This document shows positions 1-7,569 of a stretch of 64,000 bases of DNA, piece after piece. Every line of letters begins with the position of its first letter. Positions within the stretch are counted from its first letter, which is position 1. The notes under the pieces were generated by a model. The model was not told the DNA's origin. It saw only the letters and a list, made by a program, of their open reading frames with translations, and made no database searches. A program made the position numbers and the translations under genes. The DNA is from Neorhizobium vignae (GTDB taxonomy: Bacteria; Pseudomonadota; Alphaproteobacteria; Rhizobiales; Rhizobiaceae). Location of the stretch: NCBI RefSeq assembly GCF_000732195.1, contig NZ_JNNU01000024.1:1-64000 (forward strand), in the 5' to 3' direction.

Positions 1-695
1 AAGCTTTACGGAATGCGCAGCGCTTATGACGAGGTCAGGGGCAACGGCATCAAACGGCAGCACGAACCGCCGCGCATCGTCGGTGATCTCCTGCAGTCGG
101 AGATTGCCGAGAAGCAGGCCCGCTCGATCCGCTACCAGCTCAGCATCGCCAAGCTGCCACTCGCCAAGGATATCGACGACTTCGATTTTACCGACACGCC
201 CGTCAATGAATCCCTGGTGCGGCAACTGGCTACGGGCACCTTCGTCGCCGATCAGCGTAACGTCGTTCTCGTCGCGGCACGGGAACAGGCAAGAGCCACC
301 TGGCTATCGCGATTGCCCGCGAACTCATACGCAACAGCACACGCGGCCGCTTCTTCAACGTCGTCGATCTGGTCAATCGGTTGGAAACGGAAACGCGCAA
401 CGGGAAGCAGGGCCGGACGGCGGATTACCTTACACGCCCCGACTTCATCATCCTCGATGAACTCGGCTATCTACCGTTCGCACAGGCCGGTGGTCAGCTC
501 CTGTTCCACCTGATCAGCAGGCTCTACGAGCGTACTTCGATCATCGTCACCACAAACCTCGCCTTCGGCGAATGGCCGTCGGTGTTCGGCGATGCGAAGA
601 TGACGACGGCACTCCTCGACCGTTTGACCCACCACTGCGAGATCGTGGAAACCAGCAACGAATCCTGGCGCTTCAAAAACCGCTCTCAAAGCTAA
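1..695 (+). pseudogene. istB: IS21-family helper ATPase IstB, frameshifted and cut by the window edge
   Basis: IstB is the AAA+ helper that works with the IstA transposase of IS21-type elements. The frame is open to the left edge, so the true start is outside the window. It reads KRQHEPPRIVGDLLQ, typical of this IstB group, up to about base 273. There one base is missing: the text is gtcgcggcacggga where the Walker A loop VGGTGTGKS needs gtcggcggcacggga. The rest continues in another frame with LAIAIARELIRN, the Walker B FIILDELGYL and a normal C-terminus ending at 695. The lesion sits inside the P-loop, so this copy should be dead unless the missing G is a sequencing error. No istA is visible. 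Confidence 0.85.
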
Positions 696-779
696 AGCCG
701 AAGATACCCATCACCCGCACTTGACCTACCCTCTGCAACCCCGGCCAGCGCCGGGCAGGCCAAGCGCTGATCGTCTACA

Positions 780-832
780 GGGGGGTGAAGATTGGGCGCC
801 GATAAGGGGTCAACATTCCGCGCCGATTGACA
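780..832. repeat. Right-end repeats of the IS21-like element
   Basis: Two similar blocks follow each other: ggggtgaagattgggcgccgat (781-803 region) and ggggtcaacattccgcgccgat (806-827). The second is followed by tgaca at 828-832. Tandem copies of such a motif near the ends, with a terminus reading TGTCAATCGGCG inward, are typical of IS21-family elements. I infer that the element ends near base 832. The other end and any target duplication are outside the window. Confidence 0.55.
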
Positions 833-925
833 CTCGGTCGGCTCTTTGCGATTATTCAGGCGGAATTTAATCCGTGTGATGGATCGCACCAAGGCGCGTG
901 GTTTCGAATGGCCTGCCGAAAGCTA

Positions 926-955
926 ACGCCGCGCCTCCGCAGGGAAGCGCGGCGT
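926..955 (-). terminator. Hairpin closing the copper operon
   Basis: The arms acgccgcgc (926-934) and gcgcggcgt (947-955) are perfectly complementary over 9 bp around a 12-base loop. The hairpin lies just past the stop of the CusF-like gene on the minus strand. The T-tract after it is weak, so this may be only partly intrinsic. Confidence 0.45.
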
Positions 956-960
956 AAGGG

Positions 961-1245
961 TCACTTTACCTGCGTGACCGTCAACTTGCCGTTGACGCGT
1001 TCAGCGACGAACTGCACCTTTGCGCCCTCCTTCAGCTTGGTCAGCAGCGCGTCGTCTCCGACCTGAAAGACCATGGTCATGGCGGGCATTTCGAGACCCT
1101 TCAGCTCCTCATGAATGAGCGTGACCTTCTTGGCCTTGGCATCGACCTTCTTGACGGTGGCCTTGGTGAACTCCTGAGCGAACGCACCACCGGCGGATGT
1201 CAGGGCGAGCGCTGCGATGACGGCAAGTTTGAGAACGGTTTTCAT
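961..1245 (-). CDS. CusF-like periplasmic copper-binding protein
   Basis: This is a 94-residue exported protein with a signal peptide (about residues 1-23, cleavage after AFA). The rest matches the CusF/CopK-like OB-fold family that carries Cu(I) in the periplasm. The metal site is recognisable as H45 followed by EMPAMTM (M53, M56, M58). In E. coli CusF the ligand set is His, Trp, Met, Met; here Met53 stands where the Trp would be, as in many CusF-like proteins linked to multicopper oxidases. It is the last gene of the copper operon, 22 bp after the cupredoxin gene. Its likely job is to bind or pass copper to the oxidase or the export route. Confidence 0.8.
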   Translation of the reverse strand: MKTVLKLAVIAALALTSAGGAFAQEFTKATVKKVDAKAKKVTLIHEELKGLEMPAMTMVFQVGDDALLTKLKEGAKVQFVAERVNGKLTVTQVK

Positions 1246-1267
1246 GTTCTACTTCCTTCCTTCTGAT

Positions 1268-1750
1268 CTACTTGTTGGCGACAGTGACGTCGCCGTGCAT
1301 TCCGGCGTCGTAGTGGCCGGGAACGAGGCAGGCGATCTTGAAGACGCCGTCATTGGTGAATTTCCAGACGATATCGCCGGATTTGCCGGGCTTCAGGCGG
1401 ATCGCGTTCGGATCGTCATGCTCCATGTCCGGGAACTTCTCCATGACTGCCTTGTGCTCCATCACCTTGGCTTCCTGGTCGAGGACGAACTCGTGGTCGA
1501 GCTCGCCTTCGTTCCTGATGGTGAAGCGGATGGTCTGGCCCTTGCGAACCTTGAAGTCGTTCGGTGTGAAGATCATCTTGCCGTCCGGCGTTTCCTTCAT
1601 GCTGACGCGGATGGTCTGGCTGACCTTCGACTTGTCGCCGGGTTCGCCGACGGCCATTTCGCCGTGACCGCCAGCGTGGCTGCCGGATGCGAAAGCGGGC
1701 GTTGCAAGGGTGGCCAGGAGCAGGCCGAGGATTGCAGTTTTCATAATCAT
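1268..1750 (-). CDS. Plastocyanin/azurin-like cupredoxin
   Basis: This is a 160-residue secreted blue-copper protein; a start at the third codon (158 residues) is equally possible because the text begins Met-Ile-Met. A signal peptide ends near residue 21, followed by a His/Gly-rich stretch. The type 1 copper ligands are visible: H86 in ELDHEFVL, then C141, H146 and M151 in ACLVPGHYDAGM. The protein probably shuttles electrons or binds copper in the periplasm. It lies between the multicopper oxidase and CusF-like genes with short gaps (24 and 22 bp), so it is surely co-transcribed with them. Confidence 0.85.
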   Translation of the reverse strand: MIMKTAILGLLLATLATPAFASGSHAGGHGEMAVGEPGDKSKVSQTIRVSMKETPDGKMIFTPNDFKVRKGQTIRFTIRNEGELDHEFVLDQEAKVMEHKAVMEKFPDMEHDDPNAIRLKPGKSGDIVWKFTNDGVFKIACLVPGHYDAGMHGDVTVANK

Positions 1751-1774
1751 GTCCTTTGATTGTTGGGTGTTCGA

Positions 1775-3133
1775 TCAGCCGTGTTTCGAATGTTTCGACG
1801 GCGGCTGCGTCTTTGCGTCTTTGGCCTTGGGCGCGTCGGGAAGGCTTCCCGTCCACTCCCAGGCCTGTGTGCCGGGTGGGTTTTCGTACCAACCCGGATC
1901 GGTGTAGTCGCCCGCCGAGATGCCCTCGCGGACCTTCACCACCGAAAACATGCCGCCCATCTCGATGGGGCCATGGGGGCCCCACCCGGTCATCATGGGA
2001 ACGGTGTTTTCCGGTATTTCCATGGACATCTCGCCCATATCGGCCATGCCGGCCGTACCCATCGGCATGTATTCGGGACGGATCTGCCTGATCTTTTTGG
2101 TGACTTCCTTCTTGTCGACGCCGATGAAGGTCGGGATGTCGTGGCCCATCGCGTTCATCGTGTGATGCGACTTGTGGCAATGGATCGCCCAGTCGCCGAC
2201 ATGCTTTGCGTCGAACTCGTAGGCCCGCATCGCGCCGACGGGAATGTCAATGCTGACCTCCGGCCAGCGTGCCTCTGGCCTGACCCAGCCACCGTCGGTG
2301 CAGGTCACCTCGAAATCGTAGCCGTGCATATGGATCGGGTGGTTGGTCATCGTCAGGTTACCGACGCGGACGCGGACCTTGTCGTTCTTCGAGACCACCA
2401 GCGGATCGATGCCCGGGAAGACCCGGCTGTTCCAGGTCCAGAGATTGAAGTCGGTCATCTCCATGACGCGCGGCACGTAGGTGCCGGGATCGATGTCATA
2501 GGCGCTGAGCAGGAAGACGAAGTCGCGGTCCACCGGCATGAACTTCGGATCCTTGGGATGGACGACGAAGAAGCCCATCATGCCCATCGCCATCTGGACC
2601 ATCTCGTCCGAATGCGGGTGGTACATGAAGGTGCCGGACTTCACGAGGTCGAACTCGTAGACGAAGGTCTTGCCGACGGGGATGTGCGGCTGCGACAGCC
2701 CGCCCACGCCATCCATCCCCGACGGCAGGATCATGCCGTGCCAGTGGACGGTAGTGTGCTCGGGCAGCTTGTTTGTCACGAAGATACGGACGCGGTCGCC
2801 TTCCACGGCTTCGATGGTCGGACCCGGCGATTGACCGTTATAGCCCCAGAGGTAGGCCGTCATGCCTTCGGCCATCTCGCGTTCCACCGGCTCTGCAACA
2901 AGGTGGAACTCCTTGACGCCGTTGTTCATCCGGAAGGGCAGGGTCCAGCCGTTGAGCGTCACGACCGGGTTGTAGTCGGGGCCGACAGATGGCCGAACCG
3001 GCGTCTGGGTCGCGGCGGTATCCATGACGGCCGCCTCCGGCAGACCCGTATTCGAGGTCTGACCCCAGGCCTGAGAGGAGACGAGAGCGGCACCGGCGGC
3101 ACCTGCTCCGAGCAATTGTCTTCTATTGAACAT
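1775..3133 (-). CDS. copA: Multicopper oxidase, CopA/CueO type
   Basis: This 452-residue periplasmic oxidase probably oxidises Cu(I) to less toxic Cu(II). The N-terminus has a twin-arginine signal (NRRQLLGAG, then a hydrophobic run to about residue 24), as expected for an enzyme exported folded. All four copper motifs are present: H130-W-H132, H172-P-H174, H265-P-I-H268-M-H270, and H318-C319-H320 with H324 and M329 as type 1 ligands. It is shorter than the roughly 600-residue CopA of Pseudomonas and lacks the long Met-rich repeat region. The symbol follows common use for copper-resistance oxidases; it is not the P-type ATPase also called CopA. Confidence 0.85.
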   Translation of the reverse strand: MFNRRQLLGAGAAGAALVSSQAWGQTSNTGLPEAAVMDTAATQTPVRPSVGPDYNPVVTLNGWTLPFRMNNGVKEFHLVAEPVEREMAEGMTAYLWGYNGQSPGPTIEAVEGDRVRIFVTNKLPEHTTVHWHGMILPSGMDGVGGLSQPHIPVGKTFVYEFDLVKSGTFMYHPHSDEMVQMAMGMMGFFVVHPKDPKFMPVDRDFVFLLSAYDIDPGTYVPRVMEMTDFNLWTWNSRVFPGIDPLVVSKNDKVRVRVGNLTMTNHPIHMHGYDFEVTCTDGGWVRPEARWPEVSIDIPVGAMRAYEFDAKHVGDWAIHCHKSHHTMNAMGHDIPTFIGVDKKEVTKKIRQIRPEYMPMGTAGMADMGEMSMEIPENTVPMMTGWGPHGPIEMGGMFSVVKVREGISAGDYTDPGWYENPPGTQAWEWTGSLPDAPKAKDAKTQPPSKHSKHG

Positions 3134-3147
3134 TCTCGTTTCCTTTC

Positions 3148-4617
3148 TCAGTGGCCGCCCGCTGGCGCTTCTTCGGCCGACGCGACCTCGGTCTCGGCCG
3201 CAGTCGACCCAGTGCTGCCGCCGTAGATGACGGGAGCGAGGTTCGCCTCGGCAAGCCAGAAGTCGCGCTTCGCGTTGACGGCGAGGATGGTGGAGTCGAT
3301 CTTCTCGCGGGTATCGGCGATCAGTTCGAAGGTGCTGGTGATCATGCCGTTGTAGGTGAGGAGGGACTGTTCCTCGATCGCAGTGCGCAATGGCAGGACG
3401 TTGTTTCGGTAGTGGCGCGCGATATCGTAGTTCGACCTGTAGGCGAGGTAGGCGGAGCGGGCTTGCGAACGGGCGTTGACCGCACGTTCCGCCAGCTGGT
3501 TGGCAGCCCGCATGTAGGCGAGCTCACCCTTTCGCAGACGCGCCTGGCCGGAATCGAAGATCGGGATCCTGAACTCCAGGGATGCGGTCTTCGACACGTC
3601 CGAGAGGATCTTGCCGTCCTCGCGCTCGCGTTCCTTTTCGTAGGTGCCGACCAGTTCGATGTCGGTGACGATGCGGGTGACATCGTCGAGCTTGTAGGAC
3701 TGAGCAGTCGCCTGAAGCTCCAGGCGGGCGACCTGTAGATCCATGCGCTTGTGGATCGACTCGGCCTCGATGTCGTCGCGCTTGATCAATGCCTTCGGCA
3801 GCGAGGGGAGACGGTTCGGAATCTGGAAGTCGATGTCGGAACCGGAGAGGCCCATCAGCCTGACCAGCTCCTCCTTGGCAAGCTTTGCTTCGAGCCTTGC
3901 CTTGGCAGTCTCGCCGGTCAGCTCCGCGTAAAAGACGTGTTCACGCGCCTGGTCGGCCTTCGGCATCGAACCGGCTTCGCCGATCTTCTTGGCGAGTTCG
4001 GACGCCGCGTCGGCGGCTGCCTTGGCCTGGTTGAGGTAGGCGACATTTTCCCAGGCCGCCACGGCGTTGACCCAGGCTCGTCGCGTTTCGGCAGCGAGCG
4101 AGATCGTGGCGATGGCCGCGTTGAGCTGGGCCTGACGGAATCGTGTATCGGCCAGCTTGATGTTCTTGTCGTAGGTGGCCAGCGCCAGGATATTGGCCGC
4201 GACAGCACCTTCAAGAACACGATAGGCCTCAAGTCCGGGAGTAGCTATCCCGGTCAGGCCGACGGAGAAGGTCGGGAACACCGAAAGCTGCGTCTGCCAT
4301 GCGTCCGCGGCGCTATCTCCGAGATCGGCATAGGAGGCCTGGAGGCCCTTGTTGTTCAGGAGAGCGACCTGGACGGCGGTCTCGACGTCGACGGTCTTCC
4401 TGGCCATCAGCGCCTTCACGCGGTCGCGGACGGCCTGAGCCTGCTGTCGGTTTTGCACCCACACGGTCTGTTTGCCGGTTGCCTCGCCGCTTTTCGACGA
4501 GGCGGTCGTGAAACCGGCATCCTTGGAGGAATAGTCCGTCGTCACGCAGCCGGCTGCGGCAAGGGGAAGCACGACGGCGGACACGAGCCTGATGTGACGT
4601 GTTATCATCGCGCTCAT
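3148..4617 (-). CDS. TolC-family outer-membrane efflux lipoprotein
   Basis: This 489-residue protein belongs to the OEP/TolC family that forms the outer-membrane duct of tripartite efflux pumps. A lipobox LAAAGC near residues 19-24 suggests a lipid-anchored N-terminus, as in CusC. The body is dominated by long Ala/Gln/Arg-rich coiled-coil helices, including AYMRAANQLAERAVNARSQA. Its start overlaps the stop of the upstream lipoprotein gene in an ATGA, which supports MSAMITR as the start through translational coupling. No RND pump or membrane-fusion gene is beside it, so its inner-membrane partner must be encoded elsewhere or it works differently with the oxidase. Confidence 0.8.
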   Translation of the reverse strand: MSAMITRHIRLVSAVVLPLAAAGCVTTDYSSKDAGFTTASSKSGEATGKQTVWVQNRQQAQAVRDRVKALMARKTVDVETAVQVALLNNKGLQASYADLGDSAADAWQTQLSVFPTFSVGLTGIATPGLEAYRVLEGAVAANILALATYDKNIKLADTRFRQAQLNAAIATISLAAETRRAWVNAVAAWENVAYLNQAKAAADAASELAKKIGEAGSMPKADQAREHVFYAELTGETAKARLEAKLAKEELVRLMGLSGSDIDFQIPNRLPSLPKALIKRDDIEAESIHKRMDLQVARLELQATAQSYKLDDVTRIVTDIELVGTYEKEREREDGKILSDVSKTASLEFRIPIFDSGQARLRKGELAYMRAANQLAERAVNARSQARSAYLAYRSNYDIARHYRNNVLPLRTAIEEQSLLTYNGMITSTFELIADTREKIDSTILAVNAKRDFWLAEANLAPVIYGGSTGSTAAETEVASAEEAPAGGH

Positions 4618-4832
4618 CCTTTTTTCGGAGCCTGGGCGTCGTTGAGACCGCGCCAGGGCTTCGGATCGACGGGCATGCGATGGGTGTAGCCGTCAATCGG
4701 GCTCCGGTACCGGAGTGGCCTGCCGTCGGGCACGGTGTCAGGGTGGTCGGTCGAAGCCACGACTTCAGGTAATGTGGATGCACATCCGCTGGCAAAAAGC
4801 GGAAGAGCAACCACCAGGAACAAATGTTTCAT
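4614..4832 (-). CDS. Small lipoprotein of the copper operon
   Basis: This is a 72-residue protein beginning MKHLFLVVALPLFASGC, a short signal peptide with the lipobox FASGC, so it is probably a lipoprotein. An in-frame upstream start at 4868 exists but would put 12 residues before the signal, so 4832 is preferred. The mature part is polar and Pro-rich (RYRSPIDGYTHRMPVDPKPW) and I recognise no domain. It overlaps the TolC-family gene by an ATGA. Its position suggests a structural or assembly role in the copper-export complex, which is inference only. Confidence 0.65.
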   Translation of the reverse strand: MKHLFLVVALPLFASGCASTLPEVVASTDHPDTVPDGRPLRYRSPIDGYTHRMPVDPKPWRGLNDAQAPKKG

Positions 4833-4920
4833 GGTGAAAATCCGAGAATATGATCGCAATTGCGCCATGGCGCTCGCTCGCGCACAGGCACAGCAAGACC
4901 CGCCCTGCGGGTGCTAGTTC

Positions 4921-5283
4921 TCAGATATTAGGTGGACGATGGAGGCTCGGCTTCTGACCGGCCGTATGCGTGTCGTCGATGAACTCGCGAATGGAGACCA
5001 CGCGCGGATGGCTCAACGAGGAGCCGGGGCAGGTGATGGCCGCAACGCCGCAATAATCCGTGCAGCAGGAGTTCTTGGACTTTTCCGGACTGCCGTGATC
5101 GTGCTGGTTGCCGTGATGATCGGCATCGGCCATCGCTAGGCGGTCGTCGCCATGGTGAGAGGCGTGACCATCCTCGATCTGGGAGACCTGGGCGGCGCTC
5201 TCGGGATGCATCGCAGCGCTGACGGCAGAAAAGCTGTAGCCAGCCAGTGACAAGATCATCACCAGTCTGAACATCAGTGCCAT
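4921..5283 (-). CDS. His/Cys-rich exported protein, CopL-like
   Basis: This 120-residue protein begins MALMFRLVMILSLAGYSFSAVSA, a clear signal peptide. In-frame Met codons further upstream (to 5352) would spoil that signal. The mature part is rich in metal ligands: HASHHGDD, DADHHGNQHDHG, then CCTDYC and a lone C. It ends in a Pro-rich tail (LHRPPNI) like those of CopL/DUF2946-type proteins encoded in front of copA in other Gram-negative copper clusters. It is the first gene of the copper operon, downstream of two CueR-type promoter boxes. A copper-binding role is likely; the family assignment is tentative. Confidence 0.6.
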   Translation of the reverse strand: MALMFRLVMILSLAGYSFSAVSAAMHPESAAQVSQIEDGHASHHGDDRLAMADADHHGNQHDHGSPEKSKNSCCTDYCGVAAITCPGSSLSHPRVVSIREFIDDTHTAGQKPSLHRPPNI

Positions 5284-5471
5284 CGCTCTAGATGTGATTC
5301 GATACATCCCGCTCATGCCTATGAGGATTGCCAGTGCCTTCGAGCTTGTCAATCGACGCCTTCTCAGACCACCGCTTCACGTCGTTTATGTGGCATCGCA
5401 ACAACGCCGCGAAAGCAGCAAGGGTGAACCCGCCGCAATCGGAGCATTGAGGCAATCGCCCGCTTGTCGGT

Positions 5472-5502
5472 GGCTTGCGGCTTCCCATACTGGGAAGGTC
5501 AA
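5472..5502 (-). promoter_or_regulatory. CueR/MerR-type promoter box, proximal
   Basis: On the minus strand a -35 TTGACC (5502-5497) is followed by the dyad CTTCCCA-gta-TGGGAAG (5497-5481), the layout of copper-responsive MerR-family (CueR) operators with a long 19-20 bp spacer. The -10 position (5477-5472, CAAGCC) is poor. It points at the copper operon, whose first start codon is about 190 bases downstream. Confidence 0.6.
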
Positions 5503-5515
5503 GCGATTTTTCTGG

Positions 5516-5558
5516 CGTGGAGACGATTTCCTCGCGACCGCCTATTCGCGTCTCCACG
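5516..5558. repeat. 10-bp inverted repeat between the two CueR-type boxes
   Basis: The arms cgtggagacg (5516-5525) and cgtctccacg (5549-5558) are perfectly complementary and separated by 23 bases. They lie between the two copper-type promoter boxes, so a transcript from the distal box would contain this stem-loop. An operator for a further regulator is an alternative reading. Confidence 0.5.
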
Positions 5559-5569
5559 AGATGGAGCGG

Positions 5570-5600
5570 ACGCTACAAGTTTCCGGCCTTGGAAGGTCAA
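5570..5600 (-). promoter_or_regulatory. CueR/MerR-type promoter box, distal
   Basis: On the minus strand -35 TTGACC (5600-5595) is followed after exactly 19 bp by TAGCGT (5575-5570). The spacer contains the imperfect dyad CCTTCC-aaggcc-GGAA. The 19-bp spacer and dyad are the hallmark of MerR-family activator promoters. It has a better -10 than the proximal box and also faces the copper operon. No merR/cueR gene lies in the window. Confidence 0.6.
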
Positions 5601-5758
5601 GCGCTTGAAGCCGCGTCTGAGGCATTCTGCTTTTGCGCGGATCGACGTTGACGGGCAGGCGGTGCCGTGCTTCATCATCGACCGGGAGTGTCATTTTCGG
5701 CCGGCGATGCCGGTCTCGAAAAGGCAGGGCAGGGCCCGGATGGGATTGAGACGGCGTC

Positions 5759-6652
5759 ATGGGCAAGCGGATCGTATTCACCGGCGGCAGCGGCAAGGCA
5801 GGACGGCATGTCGTGCCATATCTCGTCGGGCAAGGGCACGAGGTATTCAACCTCGACCTGGCGCCCCTCGACTGCCCCGGCGTCAACACGCTGATTACCG
5901 ATCTGAGGGACGGCGGCGAGACCTTCAACGCGCTCTCCATGCATTTCGGCTTCCAGGGGCTGGAGAGCGGCAAGGGGCCGGCGCCCGTCGATGCGGTGGT
6001 GCATTTCGCCGCCGTGCCGCGCATTCTGATGCGCCCCGACAACGCGACATTTTCCGCCAACACGATCTCCACCTACAATGTCATCGAGGCGGCGATGAAG
6101 CTCGGCATCCCCAAGGTGGTCATCGCATCCAGCGAGACGACCTATGGGGTCTGCTTTGCCGAGGGCGACAAGGACTATCATTCGTTTCCGCTCACCGAAG
6201 ACTATGATGTCGATCCGATGGACAGCTACGGTCTTTCCAAGGTCGTCAACGAGAAGACGGCGCGGGCCTTTGCCATGCGTTTCGGCGCGGACATCTATGC
6301 GCTTCGGATCGGCAACGTGATATCGCCGGAGGACTACAGCCGCTTCCCTGCCTTCCTCGCCGACCCGCCGTCGCGCAAACGCAATGCCTGGAGCTATATC
6401 GATGCCCGCGATCTCGGCCAGATCGTGCATCTCTGCATCGAAAAGGACGGCCTCGGCTTCCAGGTCTTCAACGCGGTCAACGATACGATTACGGCGCTGG
6501 AGCCGACCCGGCCGTTCCTCGAGCGCTGGGCGCCCGGCACGCCCATCGTCGGCGAGATCGGCGAATTCGAGGCCCCGATCAGCAATCGCAAGATCAGGGA
6601 GGTCCTGGGTTTCGCCGAGGGCCACGATTGGCGCAAATACGTCATCAGGTAA
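5759..6652 (+). CDS. NAD-dependent epimerase/dehydratase (extended SDR)
   Basis: This 297-residue protein is an extended short-chain dehydrogenase of the sugar-nucleotide epimerase type. The Rossmann motif TGGSGKAG is at residues 8-15. The catalytic triad is visible as the Ser in ASSE (about 124-125), then Y157 and K161 in YGLSK. The middle reads VVHFAAVP, typical of the family. The substrate cannot be told from sequence. It stands alone between the copper region and thyA. The start is the ATG at 5759; an upstream frame from 5464 runs through regulatory DNA and is not coding. Confidence 0.8.
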   Translation: MGKRIVFTGGSGKAGRHVVPYLVGQGHEVFNLDLAPLDCPGVNTLITDLRDGGETFNALSMHFGFQGLESGKGPAPVDAVVHFAAVPRILMRPDNATFSANTISTYNVIEAAMKLGIPKVVIASSETTYGVCFAEGDKDYHSFPLTEDYDVDPMDSYGLSKVVNEKTARAFAMRFGADIYALRIGNVISPEDYSRFPAFLADPPSRKRNAWSYIDARDLGQIVHLCIEKDGLGFQVFNAVNDTITALEPTRPFLERWAPGTPIVGEIGEFEAPISNRKIREVLGFAEGHDWRKYVIR

Positions 6653-6774
6653 TCGCAGATCCGGGCTTGCCAAAATCGCGGGGCCAAAATAGCGGGAAAA
6701 CCGCCACGGGAGATTGGTCGGGCGGCGTTATGCTACTATATCATTCCCAGAGGATGGAATCGGCGGCCTGACCC

Positions 6775-7569
6775 ATGAAACAATATCTCGATCTTCTTCG
6801 GCATGTGATGGAAACGGGTACCGACCGGGGCGACCGCACCGGCAAGGGGACGCGTTCGGTATTCGGCTATCAGATGCGCTTCGACCTCGCAGACGGTTTT
6901 CCGGTCCTGACGACCAAGAAGCTGCATCTGAGATCGATCATCCACGAGCTCTTGTGGTTCCTGAAGGGCGATACGAACGTCGCCTATCTGAAGGAGAACG
7001 GCGTCTCCATCTGGGATGAATGGGCCGACGAGAAGGGCGAGCTTGGGCCTGTTTACGGCTACCAGTGGCGCTCCTGGCCCGCCCCCGACGGCCGCCATAT
7101 CGACCAGATTTCGCAGTTGATCGAAGGCCTCAAGGTCAACCCCAATTCGCGCCGGCATATCGTGTCAGCCTGGAACGTCGGCCAGCTCGACGACATGGCG
7201 CTGCCGGCCTGCCATTGCCTGTTCCAGTTCTATGTCGCCGACGGCAAGCTCTCCTGCCAGCTCTACCAGCGCTCCGCCGACGTCTTTCTCGGCGTGCCCT
7301 TCAACATCGCGTCCTATGCCCTGCTGACGATGATGGTCGCCCAGGTCACCGGCCTGAAGCCCGGCGACTTCGTCCACACGCTCGGCGATACGCATATCTA
7401 TTCGGATCACTTCGAGCAGGCGAAGCTGCAGCTGACCCGCACTCCGAAAGCGCTGCCGACCATGCGCATCAATCCTGCGGTAAAGGACATCTTCTCCTTC
7501 CGCTTCGAGGATTTCGCGCTCGAAGGATATGAGGCCGATCCGCATATCAAGGCGGCGGTGGCGGTGTGA
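6775..7569 (+). CDS. thyA: Thymidylate synthase
   Basis: ThyA methylates dUMP to dTMP with methylene-tetrahydrofolate, giving dihydrofolate. The 264-residue length matches the E. coli enzyme. The nucleophile C146 lies in LPACHCLFQFYV. The dUMP/folate-binding blocks TGTDRGDRTGKGT, NPNSRRHIVSAWN, QLYQRSADVFLGVPFNIASYA and HTLGDTHIYSDH are all present. It overlaps folA by four bases (GTGA), so synthesis of both enzymes is coupled. That makes sense because DHFR recycles the dihydrofolate made here. Confidence 0.98.
   Translation: MKQYLDLLRHVMETGTDRGDRTGKGTRSVFGYQMRFDLADGFPVLTTKKLHLRSIIHELLWFLKGDTNVAYLKENGVSIWDEWADEKGELGPVYGYQWRSWPAPDGRHIDQISQLIEGLKVNPNSRRHIVSAWNVGQLDDMALPACHCLFQFYVADGKLSCQLYQRSADVFLGVPFNIASYALLTMMVAQVTGLKPGDFVHTLGDTHIYSDHFEQAKLQLTRTPKALPTMRINPAVKDIFSFRFEDFALEGYEADPHIKAAVAV

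Larger units (their letters stand above)
5284..5758. other. Intergenic control region of the copper operon
   Basis: Apart from the two CueR-type boxes and the inverted repeat listed separately, I see no convincing gene here. A minus-strand open frame (5288-5557) runs through the promoter boxes and matches nothing I know. The plus-strand gene at 5759 needs a promoter in the right half of this stretch; none is obvious. Confidence 0.5.

Noticed and set aside
1760..3226. Open frame of 488 codons on the plus strand across the copper oxidase
   Set aside because: It is antisense to copA and runs on into the antisense of the TolC-family gene.
5288..5557. Minus-strand frame of 89 codons upstream of the copper operon
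   Set aside because: It spans the proximal CueR-type box and the inverted repeat, has no family resemblance and no good start signal. I treat it as non-coding.
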